From NCBI GenBank assembly GCA_023665865.1, contig JAMPDC010000001.1:1574737-1638736 (forward strand): a DNA stretch of 64,000 nt, in the 5' to 3' direction. The DNA comes from Staphylococcus sp. (lineage in GTDB: Bacteria > Bacteroidota > Bacteroidia > Bacteroidales > Muribaculaceae). This document shows, piece by piece, positions 17,609 to 26,710 of the stretch. The number at the start of each line of letters is the position of its first letter. Position 1 is the stretch's first letter. Below the pieces are notes generated by a model. It worked only from the letters and a program-made list of their open reading frames with translations, was not told the origin of the DNA and searched no databases. A program made the translations under genes and the position numbers.

Positions 17609-18316
17609 ATGAAGCCTTGCCGTTTACTCGTCTATACCATGATTTTAGCCGCACTCCTCACAGCCTGTGGCAAAAACCGTTCAGCCGGGAGCAAAGTATA
17701 TCCTGACCGTGAGCGGTTTGAAGTCATAGGCATAGATATCAGTTCCCATAATGGTGAAATTGACTTTGAGAAAGTGGCGGCCGACGGAATTTCTTTCGTC
17801 ATAATCAAGGCGACCGAAGGCGGGACCTTTAAAGACAAGAAATTTGTCGACAACCTTCGTCGCGCCCGCGAGGCGGGTCTGAAAGTTGGGGCCTACCATT
17901 TCTTTCGTTTCGATACCCCGGGCTACATGCAGGGGCTCAACTTCCTCAACTCAGTGAAGTCACGCTCGCTCGACCTGCCTCTTGTCATTGACATCGAGGA
18001 GTGGGCCAATCCCAACAGCCAGCCAACGCCGATGGTGCTCAACCGTCTGTCCGAAATGATTGACCACCTCGAGGACCATGGCCATCGGGTGATGCTCTAC
18101 ACCAACAAAAATGGCTTCGCCCGCTTCGTTCGCGGTCGTCTCGAGGGCTATCCGCTTTGGATATGTTCGCTCGTCGACGAGCCTACCGACATCGGCTGGA
18201 CACTATGGCAGGGCACCCACAACGGGCGAGTAAGCGGCATCAATCATCCGGTCGACATCAATGCCTTCACAGGCACTGTCTCCGAATGGGAGACTTTTCT
18301 GAATCCAGAACAGTGA
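17609..18316 (+). CDS. GH25 lysozyme lipoprotein
   Basis: A 235-residue lipoprotein (lipobox LTAC, Cys20) with a glycoside hydrolase 25 muramidase domain from about residue 38. It shows the family's VIGIDISSHNGEIDF (Asp43), FVIIKATEG, GAYHFF and PLVIDIEEW (Asp128, Glu130, the catalytic acidic pair) motifs. It should cleave the MurNAc-GlcNAc bond of peptidoglycan. As an envelope lipoprotein it may act in cell-wall turnover or against other bacteria. The predicted transcript start lies at the start codon. It is divergent from the GH28 operon. Confidence 0.92.
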   Translation: MKPCRLLVYTMILAALLTACGKNRSAGSKVYPDRERFEVIGIDISSHNGEIDFEKVAADGISFVIIKATEGGTFKDKKFVDNLRRAREAGLKVGAYHFFRFDTPGYMQGLNFLNSVKSRSLDLPLVIDIEEWANPNSQPTPMVLNRLSEMIDHLEDHGHRVMLYTNKNGFARFVRGRLEGYPLWICSLVDEPTDIGWTLWQGTHNGRVSGINHPVDINAFTGTVSEWETFLNPEQ

Positions 18317-18435
18317 CCGGCGCAATAATGACCTGTCAATCCACGTTCTTACATAGATAAACCTGTCCAATTACCGACACACTCTTTTTACGTATTTTTC
18401 ACACTTATATTCCCTCCTTATCACAGTCATTGACA

Positions 18436-21400
18436 ATGAGAACATTTGTCCGCAACATACTGATACTTCTCATCATACTCATCGGAGCCACCGGCCACAT
18501 CAACGCCTTTTCGCTCGACACCTACGCTTCATCTTCTGTCCTTTCCGAAGGGCGATGGGTCAAGGTGAGCGTCAGCGAGACCGGTCTCCACTTCATCTCG
18601 ACTTCCACTCTGCGCTCATGGGGGTTCTCAGATCCTGCCGCGGTGCGCATCTTCGGCTATGGCGGAGAACGTATCTCCGACCAACTGACACGCGATCTCT
18701 ATGTCGACGACCTCCCGCCTGTCCGCTTTGAGCAGACGACCGGGGGCATCGTGTTTTTCGCCAAAGGGCCGGGGACATGGACGGCAAAAGCCTCCGGCGA
18801 GTTCACACATTCGCTTAATCCGTATTCCACTGTCGGCTATTACTATCTGACTGACTCGCGCCCCGATACCGATGCGTCAATCCCGACCGAGGGAAGCGGG
18901 CCGACGGCCAATGCAGCCACTACATTCACTGAGCGGCTCTATCATGAGTCCGAGATCTCCACTCCGGCCGAGAGTGGCCATCAGCTTGTGGGCGAGGATT
19001 TCCGCTTCACACCCAAACGCACCTTCAATTTCCCCTTGACAGGAAGAGTGGAGGGAACGGAAGTGTGGATGCAGTGTGAATTTTTCGCCAAGAGTGCTTC
19101 CGATGCCGTCCGTCTGACATTCACAGCCAACGGCGAGACTCTCCCATCGGTCAGCTCAGACTGCGTAAACGCTACAAGCGAGTGGGGCAACACAGCTACT
19201 ATCACCAAGACATTTATCCCGCAAGGCTCGACACTTTCACTCGGGATAGCTATCTCGATTTCAAGTCCGGTCTCGCTTGCCAACCTTGACCGCATAGCCA
19301 TCAACTATACCCGTTCGCTGTCACTTCCTGCCTCGGGCAATCTGCTGTTCACCTCCTCGACACGATCACTGAAACTTGCAGGTGCGAAAGCCTCAACCCA
19401 TGTATGGGATGTCACTGACCCCAACCGTCCGATTGCCATGCCTGTCAGCGAGGGTACCGATGGAACCGCCGGCTGGACCAATGACTATAACGGACTCCGT
19501 TCCTACGCAGCGTGGACCACGACAGCTTCCATGCCGGCTCCGCGTCTTGTTGGGAAAGTAGCAAACCAGAATATACATGGTGAGGATACCCCCGACATGG
19601 TCATCATTTCTCCTTCACAGCTTCTGGAGCAGAGCCGTCGTATTGCTGATCTTCATGCCAACGGCATTGATAGTCTGAAAGTGCTTGTGGTTACCGACGA
19701 GCATGTCTACAATGAGTTTGGCTCCGGAGCTCCCGATGTGAATGCACTGCGCCGTATGCTTAAGATGTTCTACGACCGTGGGTTCTCCGCGTCATCGTCC
19801 AGTAAGCTGAAATATGTTCTTCTTATGGGTGGCGCTCACCATGATCATCGTCGTCTGACATCTGCCATGACAGCCAGCTCGATTATTACGCTTCCGATAT
19901 GGCAGACGGATCTCTGCAATAGCGAGCTGTCCTCCTATTGTACGGATGATTTTATTACCTTTCTTGAAGACAATTCCGGTCTACGCATGTCGACTGATGC
20001 TATGAGCATCGCGGTGGGCCGTATCCCTGCGCGTAGTGTCAGTGCTGCCAAATGTTATGTCGACCGTCTCATCTCCTATACCCGCAATCCCTTGCAGAAT
20101 GAATGGCGCAACCGCATCTTCATGTATGCCGATGAAGGCAATCTTGCCGAACACATGGTTCAGAGTGATACTTTCGAGAGTAATGCCCGGGCAGTGGTGT
20201 CGGACCGCGATCTGACATTCCACAAAGTGTATATTGACGCCTACGAACTCCGTAACGGAACTTCAGCCGAAGCAAAGACCAAAGTATCGACGCTCTTCAA
20301 TGACGGTGTTGTCCTTTGGACATACATAGGCCACGGTGCCCTCAATAATCTCTCCGGCGACGGCATTTTCACCCCGTCATATCTCAATAGCCTCTACCTC
20401 CGCTATCCGACCTTCTTCTATGGAGCCACCTGTTCATTCGGACAGTTTGACGGAAACTCCACGTCAGGTGTCGAATCATTTATCCTGACCGACGAAGGTG
20501 GTGGCATCGGTGGCCTGACAGCTGTGCGTCCGGTCTATATTGTCCGCAATGGTATTCTTACCGCTGCACTTGGAACGGAGATGTTTTCGCGTGCCGAAGA
20601 TGGCAACTACCGCAGCGTTGGAGAGATTATCCGCCGTTCAAAGAACGCCACTATGCCCGACGACAACATACGCCGTTATGTCCTGTTCTGTGACCCGGCG
20701 CTCCGCCTTGCAATTCCGTCAAACAATGTCCGTATCCTGACTGTCGACGGCAAGGAAGTGACCTCCGACAGCCAGCCGACACTTGCTGCGCTATCACGCA
20801 CTTCCCTCACCGGCGAGATCTGTGATCCCAATGGCAAGCGTCTGGAGAATTTCAACGGCTGGGTATCGCTTTCGCTCTACGATGCGGAGCGAAGCATCAC
20901 CACCCTGGGCCGTGGTGACAAAGACCAAGGCAGGCAACATACTTTTGAGGAGCAAGGCGAACGTCTCTACGCAGGTCGTGCCAATGTCGTCAACGGATTC
21001 TTCGAGGCTGTGATTGCAATGCCCGGAGAGATAGCCGACAATTTCCGTCCTGCCACTCTCTCGATGTTTGCCGCCGCCGAGACTGGCGAGGAAGCCACCG
21101 GTGTGTGTCGTGATCTCTATGCCTATGGACTTGACGAAAACGCGGCTCCCGACGATGTCGCTCCCGTAATCGAATATCTCTATCTCAACCACGAGAGCTT
21201 CAAGCAGAATGATGTTGTCGATGCGACTCCAATGCTCATTGCCCGAGTGAGCGACGATGTGGCTCTCAATATGTCGGCTGCCGGTGTTGGTCATCAGATG
21301 ACAATACGCATCGACGGCGATAAAAACTATACCGATGTGTCATCGCGCTTCACTCCTGACAACGATGGCACTCCGGCCGGCACAATCCTCTATCAGCTTC

Positions 21401-21813
21401 CCGAGCTCGCTGCCGGCAATCACACCGCGACGCTTAAAGTCTGGGATACCGGAGGCAATTCGGCTTCCGCCTCGCTCGATTTCTTTGTCGATCCCAACAT
21501 CGCGCCCAAGATCTTCGATGTGTATTCCGATGCCAATCCGGCCACCACAGAGGCTAATTTCTATGTGAGCCACAATCGTCCGGAGGCTACGCTGACCGTC
21601 AAGATTGAGGTCATTGACCTTGGCGGCAACCACATCTGGAGTTCGGAGACAAGAGGCCGTGCCGACATGTACACCTCAAGTCCTGTCACCTGGAATCTCA
21701 CCAATTCTGCCGGTTCGCGTGTGGCAAGAGGCATCTATCTCTACCGCACCACTGTCTCATCCGGTGGGGAGAGTTCCACACTCACCAAGCGTATCGCTGT
21801 CGCTCCTCATTAA
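18436..21813 (+). CDS. porU: Type IX secretion sortase PorU (C25 family)
   Basis: A 1125-residue gingipain-like (peptidase C25) protein with a signal peptide (to about INAF, residue 25) and an N-terminal beta-rich domain. The C25 catalytic domain is at about residues 370-760 with His633 in YIGHGALNN and Cys666 in GATCSFGQFD. C-terminal beta domains end in a FlgD-like module (VARGIYLYRTTVSS...LTKRIAV). PorU sits on the cell surface, removes the C-terminal signal of T9SS substrates and attaches them to a lipid/LPS-type anchor. ATG 18436 is used; a TTG two codons earlier is in frame. T9SS relatives in this window are the plug-type protein (49227) and a candidate substrate (53622). Confidence 0.9.
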   Translation: MRTFVRNILILLIILIGATGHINAFSLDTYASSSVLSEGRWVKVSVSETGLHFISTSTLRSWGFSDPAAVRIFGYGGERISDQLTRDLYVDDLPPVRFEQTTGGIVFFAKGPGTWTAKASGEFTHSLNPYSTVGYYYLTDSRPDTDASIPTEGSGPTANAATTFTERLYHESEISTPAESGHQLVGEDFRFTPKRTFNFPLTGRVEGTEVWMQCEFFAKSASDAVRLTFTANGETLPSVSSDCVNATSEWGNTATITKTFIPQGSTLSLGIAISISSPVSLANLDRIAINYTRSLSLPASGNLLFTSSTRSLKLAGAKASTHVWDVTDPNRPIAMPVSEGTDGTAGWTNDYNGLRSYAAWTTTASMPAPRLVGKVANQNIHGEDTPDMVIISPSQLLEQSRRIADLHANGIDSLKVLVVTDEHVYNEFGSGAPDVNALRRMLKMFYDRGFSASSSSKLKYVLLMGGAHHDHRRLTSAMTASSIITLPIWQTDLCNSELSSYCTDDFITFLEDNSGLRMSTDAMSIAVGRIPARSVSAAKCYVDRLISYTRNPLQNEWRNRIFMYADEGNLAEHMVQSDTFESNARAVVSDRDLTFHKVYIDAYELRNGTSAEAKTKVSTLFNDGVVLWTYIGHGALNNLSGDGIFTPSYLNSLYLRYPTFFYGATCSFGQFDGNSTSGVESFILTDEGGGIGGLTAVRPVYIVRNGILTAALGTEMFSRAEDGNYRSVGEIIRRSKNATMPDDNIRRYVLFCDPALRLAIPSNNVRILTVDGKEVTSDSQPTLAALSRTSLTGEICDPNGKRLENFNGWVSLSLYDAERSITTLGRGDKDQGRQHTFEEQGERLYAGRANVVNGFFEAVIAMPGEIADNFRPATLSMFAAAETGEEATGVCRDLYAYGLDENAAPDDVAPVIEYLYLNHESFKQNDVVDATPMLIARVSDDVALNMSAAGVGHQMTIRIDGDKNYTDVSSRFTPDNDGTPAGTILYQLPELAAGNHTATLKVWDTGGNSASASLDFFVDPNIAPKIFDVYSDANPATTEANFYVSHNRPEATLTVKIEVIDLGGNHIWSSETRGRADMYTSSPVTWNLTNSAGSRVARGIYLYRTTVSSGGESSTLTKRIAVAPH

Positions 21814-21879
21814 CATTTGGTCGATTGAACTTTTTAGCTTTCATAGGTTTTTAATATTGTATATATTTTTTAAATCATT

Positions 21880-22383
21880 ATGAAAAAGCTATTTCTATCA
21901 ATCGCTGTTCTCGCTGCAACCTGTATGATCTCTTGCAGCTCAGAGAAGAAAGCCGAAGACAAGGGCGCTGAGCTCAAGGCTAAAATCGAAAATTGTACAA
22001 ACCCCGACAGCCTCAAGATCTATGTTGATCAGGCTAAGGAATATGCCGATAAACTTATCAAAGAAGGCAAGGATGCAGATGCCGAGACTTTCATCAACGA
22101 GATTGCACCTGCTGTCAAGGCGAAAGATCCTGTTGCGGCTGTGACATTTGCCGGACTTGATCTCAAGGCAAAAGCTGACTCTGCCTTCGAGGTAGTGAAA
22201 GATGCCGCCGACTCGACCAAAACAGCCGTCAGCGATAAAGTGTCTGACGCCAAAGAGGCTGTCAGTGAAAAAGCTGAGGATGTCAAAGATGCAACCAAAA
22301 GCGCGGTGGATGCTGCCAAGACCAAAACAGCCGAGGCTGCACAGGCCGGCGCCGACAAAGTGAAAGACCTCATGGGTAAATGA
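21880..22383 (+). CDS. Small Ala/Lys-rich repeat lipoprotein
   Basis: A 167-residue lipoprotein (MISC lipobox, Cys19). The second half (about 100-165) is a long amphipathic helix of 11-residue-like repeats rich in Ala, Lys, Asp and Val (VSDKVSDAKEAVSEKAEDVKDA...). It resembles LEA-like or apolipoprotein-like helices. No enzyme motif is present. It could be an envelope spacer or membrane-surface-binding protein. It follows porU by 66 bases and ends at a strong bidirectional terminator. Confidence 0.75.
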   Translation: MKKLFLSIAVLAATCMISCSSEKKAEDKGAELKAKIENCTNPDSLKIYVDQAKEYADKLIKEGKDADAETFINEIAPAVKAKDPVAAVTFAGLDLKAKADSAFEVVKDAADSTKTAVSDKVSDAKEAVSEKAEDVKDATKSAVDAAKTKTAEAAQAGADKVKDLMGK

Positions 22384-22402
22384 TCTCCCTTCGCTAAGAT
22401 GA

Positions 22403-22460
22403 GAAAATAAAAACCGGGTCCGGTTCCTGCGTTCAGGAACCGGACCCGGTTTTTATTTTC
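22403..22460. terminator. 27-bp perfect bidirectional terminator
   Basis: The arms at 22403-22429 and 22434-22460 are perfectly complementary over 27 bases around the four-base loop CGTT. A-rich and T-rich ends give a U tract in both directions. It separates the convergent lipoprotein and S41 protease genes. Confidence 0.92.
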
Positions 22461-22479
22461 TTGCCACATCTGTCAGCCC

Positions 22480-24084
22480 TCACTCCTTGGGAGTGGTGAG
22501 GACTGAGTTGTAGAGATCCGGCTTGGTGATGATCTCGATAGCCTCAGCGTAGATCGGATCGAATGGAGAGACGAGGCGCGAGTAGACCGATTGCTCATAG
22601 ATGTCACGCCCGATAAGCCCTTTGACAATCGCTTCAAGTATCGGTTGAGAGCGTTTATACTCCTCTTCGTTGTAGTTGACGCCATCTTTTGTACCCTGGT
22701 CAATCAGACCCTGCATGAGCTCGGGAGTGACCTTGAAACCGGCTATATAAGCCTTGTCGTCGGGGTAGAGACGTTTGAGCTCTTCACGGTGTTCGTCGAC
22801 ATAATTGACACAGAAATTGTTGAGGGCTCCTTTGGCGATGAGATCGCGGTAGTAGGGCGAGTACATCGTCGTGTCAATAGCGACAAATTTATCGGGCATG
22901 ATGCCTCCTCCGCCGTAGACCGGACGTTTAAGCCGCTTGGTGAAGAATCGGAGTGAGTCGGCGAAGTGATGAATACTATCCTCGTTTGTGAATTCTCCTG
23001 CGTTGTAGCGCTTGATCATGTCGAGTTCATAATCTTCGTCATCGCCGTTGGTATAAGGCTTCTGTATGCAGCGTCCGGAGGGTGTGTGGTAGCGCGACAC
23101 TGTGAGACGCATCATCGAGCCGTCGGGGAAGGGGAAGGGGCGCTGCACGAGTCCTTTGCCAAAGGTCCTGCGTCCGACGATCACACCGCGGTCATTGTCC
23201 TGGATCGCTCCTGAGAGAATCTCGGAAGCTGACGCTGAAAACTGGTTGACCATCACGACCACGCGGCCGTCGCGGAAATCTCCTTTCTTGTCAACTACAT
23301 ACTCTGCCACCCCGTTTTTGGGCGACTCGGTATAGACGATCATGTCACCCTTGTCGAGAAACATCTCGGCAAGATCGGTTGCGGGACGCATGTAGCCACC
23401 GCCATTGTCCGTCAGGTCGAAGATGAGGTGGCGCATGCCTTGGTTGCGCAGATTCTTCATCGCTTCCTTGACCTCCTCGGTTGTTGTCTCGGCGAAGCGG
23501 GTCAGACTGATGTAGCCGACAGAGTCATTGACCATGTAGGAAACGTCGACACTATAGAGCGGGATGTCGTCGCGGACCACTCTGAACTCAAGCGGCTCTG
23601 CGCTGCCCTTACGGATGATCTTCAGGTTTGCCACAGTCCCCTTTGGACCGCGGAGCACCTTCATGATGTCGGTGTTTTTCTTCTTGACGCCGGAGATGAT
23701 GGTGTCGTTACACGAGATGATACGGTCGCCCGGCACGATGCCGATGCGCTCCGACGGACCTCCGGGCACTGACTCGATGACATAGAGTGTGTCGTTGACC
23801 ATCTGAAAACGGATACCTATGCCGGAGAAGTTGCCGTCGAGAGGCTCTGTGAGCTGACGGGTCTCTTCGGGAGTAGAGTAGGTGGAGTGTGGGTCGAGGG
23901 TCTTGAGCATAGCGACGATTGCCTCGGTCACCACCTTGGTGGTGTCGATCTCATCGACATAATATGTCTCTATGATCTGCTCGGCAACGCGCAGCTTGCG
24001 CTCGGGGGTGAGCTGTATGTTCTGGCCGACGGCTGCCGTCACTGCGGCTACCGTCAAGGCTATGGCGCATAGGATCTTTTTCAT
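22480..24084 (-). CDS. S41 family C-terminal processing peptidase
   Basis: A 534-residue exported serine protease with a signal peptide (MKKILCAIALTVAAVTAAVGQ). An N-terminal helical region is followed by a PDZ domain at about 85-180 (FSGIGIRFQMVNDTLYVIESVPGGPSERIGIVPGDRI) and the S41 catalytic domain. Ser of FSASASEIL and Lys of FGKGLVQ form the Ser-Lys dyad, with NGGGY in the tail-binding region. These CtpA/Prc-like enzymes trim or degrade periplasmic proteins from the C-terminus. The length is typical for Bacteroidetes. It is followed downstream by the terminator at 22403-22460; coaD and parE lie upstream in the same direction. Confidence 0.9.
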   Translation of the reverse strand: MKKILCAIALTVAAVTAAVGQNIQLTPERKLRVAEQIIETYYVDEIDTTKVVTEAIVAMLKTLDPHSTYSTPEETRQLTEPLDGNFSGIGIRFQMVNDTLYVIESVPGGPSERIGIVPGDRIISCNDTIISGVKKKNTDIMKVLRGPKGTVANLKIIRKGSAEPLEFRVVRDDIPLYSVDVSYMVNDSVGYISLTRFAETTTEEVKEAMKNLRNQGMRHLIFDLTDNGGGYMRPATDLAEMFLDKGDMIVYTESPKNGVAEYVVDKKGDFRDGRVVVMVNQFSASASEILSGAIQDNDRGVIVGRRTFGKGLVQRPFPFPDGSMMRLTVSRYHTPSGRCIQKPYTNGDDEDYELDMIKRYNAGEFTNEDSIHHFADSLRFFTKRLKRPVYGGGGIMPDKFVAIDTTMYSPYYRDLIAKGALNNFCVNYVDEHREELKRLYPDDKAYIAGFKVTPELMQGLIDQGTKDGVNYNEEEYKRSQPILEAIVKGLIGRDIYEQSVYSRLVSPFDPIYAEAIEIITKPDLYNSVLTTPKE

Positions 24085-24150
24085 ATCGGTTTCTTGAATA
24101 TACGTGTGTTTGTTTGAAAAAAACGCTGTAATGTCGCGTTCTATTGCTGA

Positions 24151-24588
24151 TCAGGGTAAAAATTCGCTGACGTCGTGGCCATACGACTCCAGTTCCCTCA
24201 CTACTGACGATGAAACAGCGGCATATTCTGGCAGCGTGAACAGCAGCAGGGTCTCGATGCCGGAGATGCGGCGGTTGATGTCGGCAATGTTGCGTTCATA
24301 CTCGAAGTCGACCGTCGAGCGCACTCCGCGCAGCATCCAGCGGGCGTTTTCGCGCCTGCATGCATCGACTGTCAGTCCATCGTAGGAGATGACACTGACT
24401 TTCGGCTCGGCTGCATAGAGCTTTCTTATGGCCTCGATACGCTCCTCGACGGTCGGCCCTCCGTTTTTGCCTGAATTTTTGCCTACGGCGATGACCACAC
24501 GGTCAAAAAGGGGCAGGATGCGGTCGACGAGTGAGCTATGGCCGACGGTGAAGGGGTTAAACGACCCCGGAAACAGGATTGTGTTCAT
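24151..24588 (-). CDS. coaD: Phosphopantetheine adenylyltransferase
   Basis: A 145-residue enzyme that transfers AMP from ATP to 4'-phosphopantetheine to form dephospho-CoA, the penultimate step of CoA synthesis in the cytoplasm. The nucleotidyltransferase motifs are LFPGSFNPFTVGH (the T/HxGH box, written T-V-G-H here) and the C-terminal VSSSVVREL (ISSTxVR-like). RGVRSTVDFEYE is the usual central motif. ATG 24588 (MNTILFPGSF) is preferred over a TTG four codons earlier that overlaps the parE stop. It follows parE by eight bases and is probably co-transcribed with it. Confidence 0.93.
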   Translation of the reverse strand: MNTILFPGSFNPFTVGHSSLVDRILPLFDRVVIAVGKNSGKNGGPTVEERIEAIRKLYAAEPKVSVISYDGLTVDACRRENARWMLRGVRSTVDFEYERNIADINRRISGIETLLLFTLPEYAAVSSSVVRELESYGHDVSEFLP

Positions 24589-24596
24589 TCTTTCTC

Positions 24597-26600
24597 TCAA
24601 CTGATTTCGGAATCATCCTCGACCACGAGGTTCTCGATGATGAAATTCTGGCGCTCCATCGTGTTTTTACCCATGTAGAACTCCAGCAGCTCGGCCACAG
24701 CGTCCTCCTTGCGCAGTGTGACGCGGTCGAGACGCATGTCAGGGCCGATGAAGCCTCTGAATTCCTCGGGCGAGATCTCGCCGAGACCTTTGAATCGGGT
24801 GATCTCTGCGTTGGCTCCGAGCTTCTCGATAGCTTCGAGGCGCTCCTCGTCGTTGTAGCAGTAATATGTATCTTCGTTGGGGCCACCGCTGTTGCGCGCC
24901 CCGCGTTTGGTGGTCTTGTGGTTTCGAACGCGGAAGAGTGGCGTCTGCAACACGTAGAGATGCCCTTTCTTGATCATGTCGGGGAAAAATTGCAGGAAGA
25001 ACGTCAGCAGCAGCAATCGGATGTGCATACCGTCGACATCGGCATCGGTTGCGATGATGACTTTGTTGTAGCGCAGACCGTCAATACCCTCCTCGATGTT
25101 GAGGGCAGCCTGCAGGAGATTGAACTCTTCGTTTTCGTAGAGTATCTTGGCCGGGACTCCATAGGAGTTTTTCGGCTTACCGCGCAGAGAGAACACCGCC
25201 TGTGTGGCCACATCGCGGATCTTGGTGATGGATCCGGCAGCCGAGTCACCCTCGGTGATGAATATAGACGATGCCAGTTTCTTCTCCTCGTCGCCTCGGA
25301 TGTCGTTGAGGTGCACCCGACAGTCGAGCAGCTTTTTGTTGTGGAGATTGGCTTTCTTCTGCTTCTCGCGGGCGAGTTTCGTGATGCCGGCCATAGCCTT
25401 GCGGTCGCGCTCGCTCTCCTGGACTTTCTTCAGGATGATGTCGGCTATGTCGGTGTTGCGGTGGAGATAGTTGTCGAGCTCGGTCTTGATGAAGTCACCG
25501 ACAAATTTTGCCACGGTCGGTCCGTCGGGCCCCATGTCGCGGCTGCCGAGCTTGGTCTTGGTCTGCGATTCGAACACCGGCTCCTCGACTTTGATCGACA
25601 CGGCGGCGATCATGCCGTTGCGTATGTCGGAATAGTCGAAATCTTTCTTGAAATATTCCTTGATGGTGCGCGAGACAGCTTCCTTGAATGCCGTGAGGTG
25701 AGTGCCACCCTGGGTAGTATGCTGTCCGTTGACAAACGAATAATACTCCTCGCCGCGCTGGTTGGCGTGGGTGATGGCCACCTCGATGTCGTCGCCCTTG
25801 AGATGGATCGGCATGTAGAGCGGGTCTGTGGTCATCGTGTCTTTCAGCAGGTCAAGCAGACCGTTGCGCGAGATGTAGCGCTTGCCGTTGAAGATGATGG
25901 CCAGCCCCGTGTTGAGGAAGGTATAGTTTTTCAGCAGTGGTATGATGAAGTCGTCCCTGTAGCTGTAGTCGCGGAAGATTGTGGCGTCGGGCGTAAACTT
26001 CACGAGAGTGCCGTTGGGCTCGTCGGTCGGTTCGATGTCACTTTCCTCGACCATGTCTCCGCAGCGGTAGAGCACGCTTTTCATCTGCCCGTCCCTGACG
26101 CTTTGGATGAAAAACTCCGTAGAGAGAGCGTTGACGGCCTTGATGCCGACACCGTTGAGACCCACGGATTTCTTGAAAGCCTTGGAGTCATACTTGCCGC
26201 CGGTGTTCATCCTCGACGACACATCGACAAGCTTGCCCAGTGGCACACCGCGTCCGTAGTCCCTGACGAGAACCGACCCGTCGGCCACGTCGACCACGAT
26301 CTGCTTGCCGAAGCCCATCATGTATTCGTCGATGGCATTGTCGAGCACCTCCTTGATGAGCACATAGATGCCATCGTCATAGTTGGAGCCGTCGCCGAGC
26401 TTGCCGATATACATGCCCGGACGCCGGCGTATGTGTTCCTTCCAGTCAAGCGTCTTGATGTCGTCCTCGCTATAGTTGGCCGGCTTAGGCTCGGAGGCGG
26501 TGACAGAGTCCGCGGTGCGATTCTCCTCCGCGGAAGCCTCAATATTGCCCTCGTTGAAAAAGCCGGTGCTTTCTGCCGATAAATCGTCGTTTTGTATCAT
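24597..26600 (-). CDS. parE: DNA topoisomerase IV subunit B / type IIA topoisomerase B subunit
   Basis: A 667-residue GHKL ATPase. Residues 50-240 hold the ATP-binding domain ([31 protein letters not shown] with the Mg-binding Asn, [21 protein letters not shown]). The transducer domain and TOPRIM domain follow ([11 protein letters not shown] and [10 protein letters not shown] metal ligands), and then the C-terminal IT.FKGLGEI motif. With the A subunit it decatenates and relaxes DNA. Assignment as ParE rather than GyrB follows from the compact length and the Bacteroidetes pattern; GyrB is the alternative. An N-terminal extension of about 45 acidic residues precedes the core. Confidence 0.9.
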   Translation of the reverse strand: MIQNDDLSAESTGFFNEGNIEASAEENRTADSVTASEPKPANYSEDDIKTLDWKEHIRRRPGMYIGKLGDGSNYDDGIYVLIKEVLDNAIDEYMMGFGKQIVVDVADGSVLVRDYGRGVPLGKLVDVSSRMNTGGKYDSKAFKKSVGLNGVGIKAVNALSTEFFIQSVRDGQMKSVLYRCGDMVEESDIEPTDEPNGTLVKFTPDATIFRDYSYRDDFIIPLLKNYTFLNTGLAIIFNGKRYISRNGLLDLLKDTMTTDPLYMPIHLKGDDIEVAITHANQRGEEYYSFVNGQHTTQGGTHLTAFKEAVSRTIKEYFKKDFDYSDIRNGMIAAVSIKVEEPVFESQTKTKLGSRDMGPDGPTVAKFVGDFIKTELDNYLHRNTDIADIILKKVQESERDRKAMAGITKLAREKQKKANLHNKKLLDCRVHLNDIRGDEEKKLASSIFITEGDSAAGSITKIRDVATQAVFSLRGKPKNSYGVPAKILYENEEFNLLQAALNIEEGIDGLRYNKVIIATDADVDGMHIRLLLLTFFLQFFPDMIKKGHLYVLQTPLFRVRNHKTTKRGARNSGGPNEDTYYCYNDEERLEAIEKLGANAEITRFKGLGEISPEEFRGFIGPDMRLDRVTLRKEDAVAELLEFYMGKNTMERQNFIIENLVVEDDSEIS

Positions 26601-26628
26601 TTTTTATTTCTACGGAATACTTCTCCCG

Positions 26629-26636
26629 CAAATTTA
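26629..26636 (-). promoter_or_regulatory. -7 box of parE-coaD
   Basis: Read on the minus strand it is TAAATTTG (TAnnTTTG), 28 bases before the parE start at 26600. Confidence 0.5.
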
Positions 26637-26680
26637 CAAAAAAATCGCCACATTCCCGCAGTAACTTTCCCCGTTTTTAT

Positions 26681-26688
26681 TAACTTTG
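26681..26688 (+). promoter_or_regulatory. -7 box of second TPR-HTH regulator
   Basis: TAACTTTG matches TAnnTTTG and lies 22 bases before the ATG at 26711. It is divergent from the parE box 45 bases away. Confidence 0.55.
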
Positions 26689-26710
26689 TTCTGTCTAACC
26701 GACCACACAG

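Noticed and set aside
24579-26582. A 667-codon open frame on the plus strand opposite parE
   Set aside because: It is the exact antisense shadow of the ParE frame; the Val/Leu/Asp/His-rich translation has no domain, and parE motifs are complete on the other strand.
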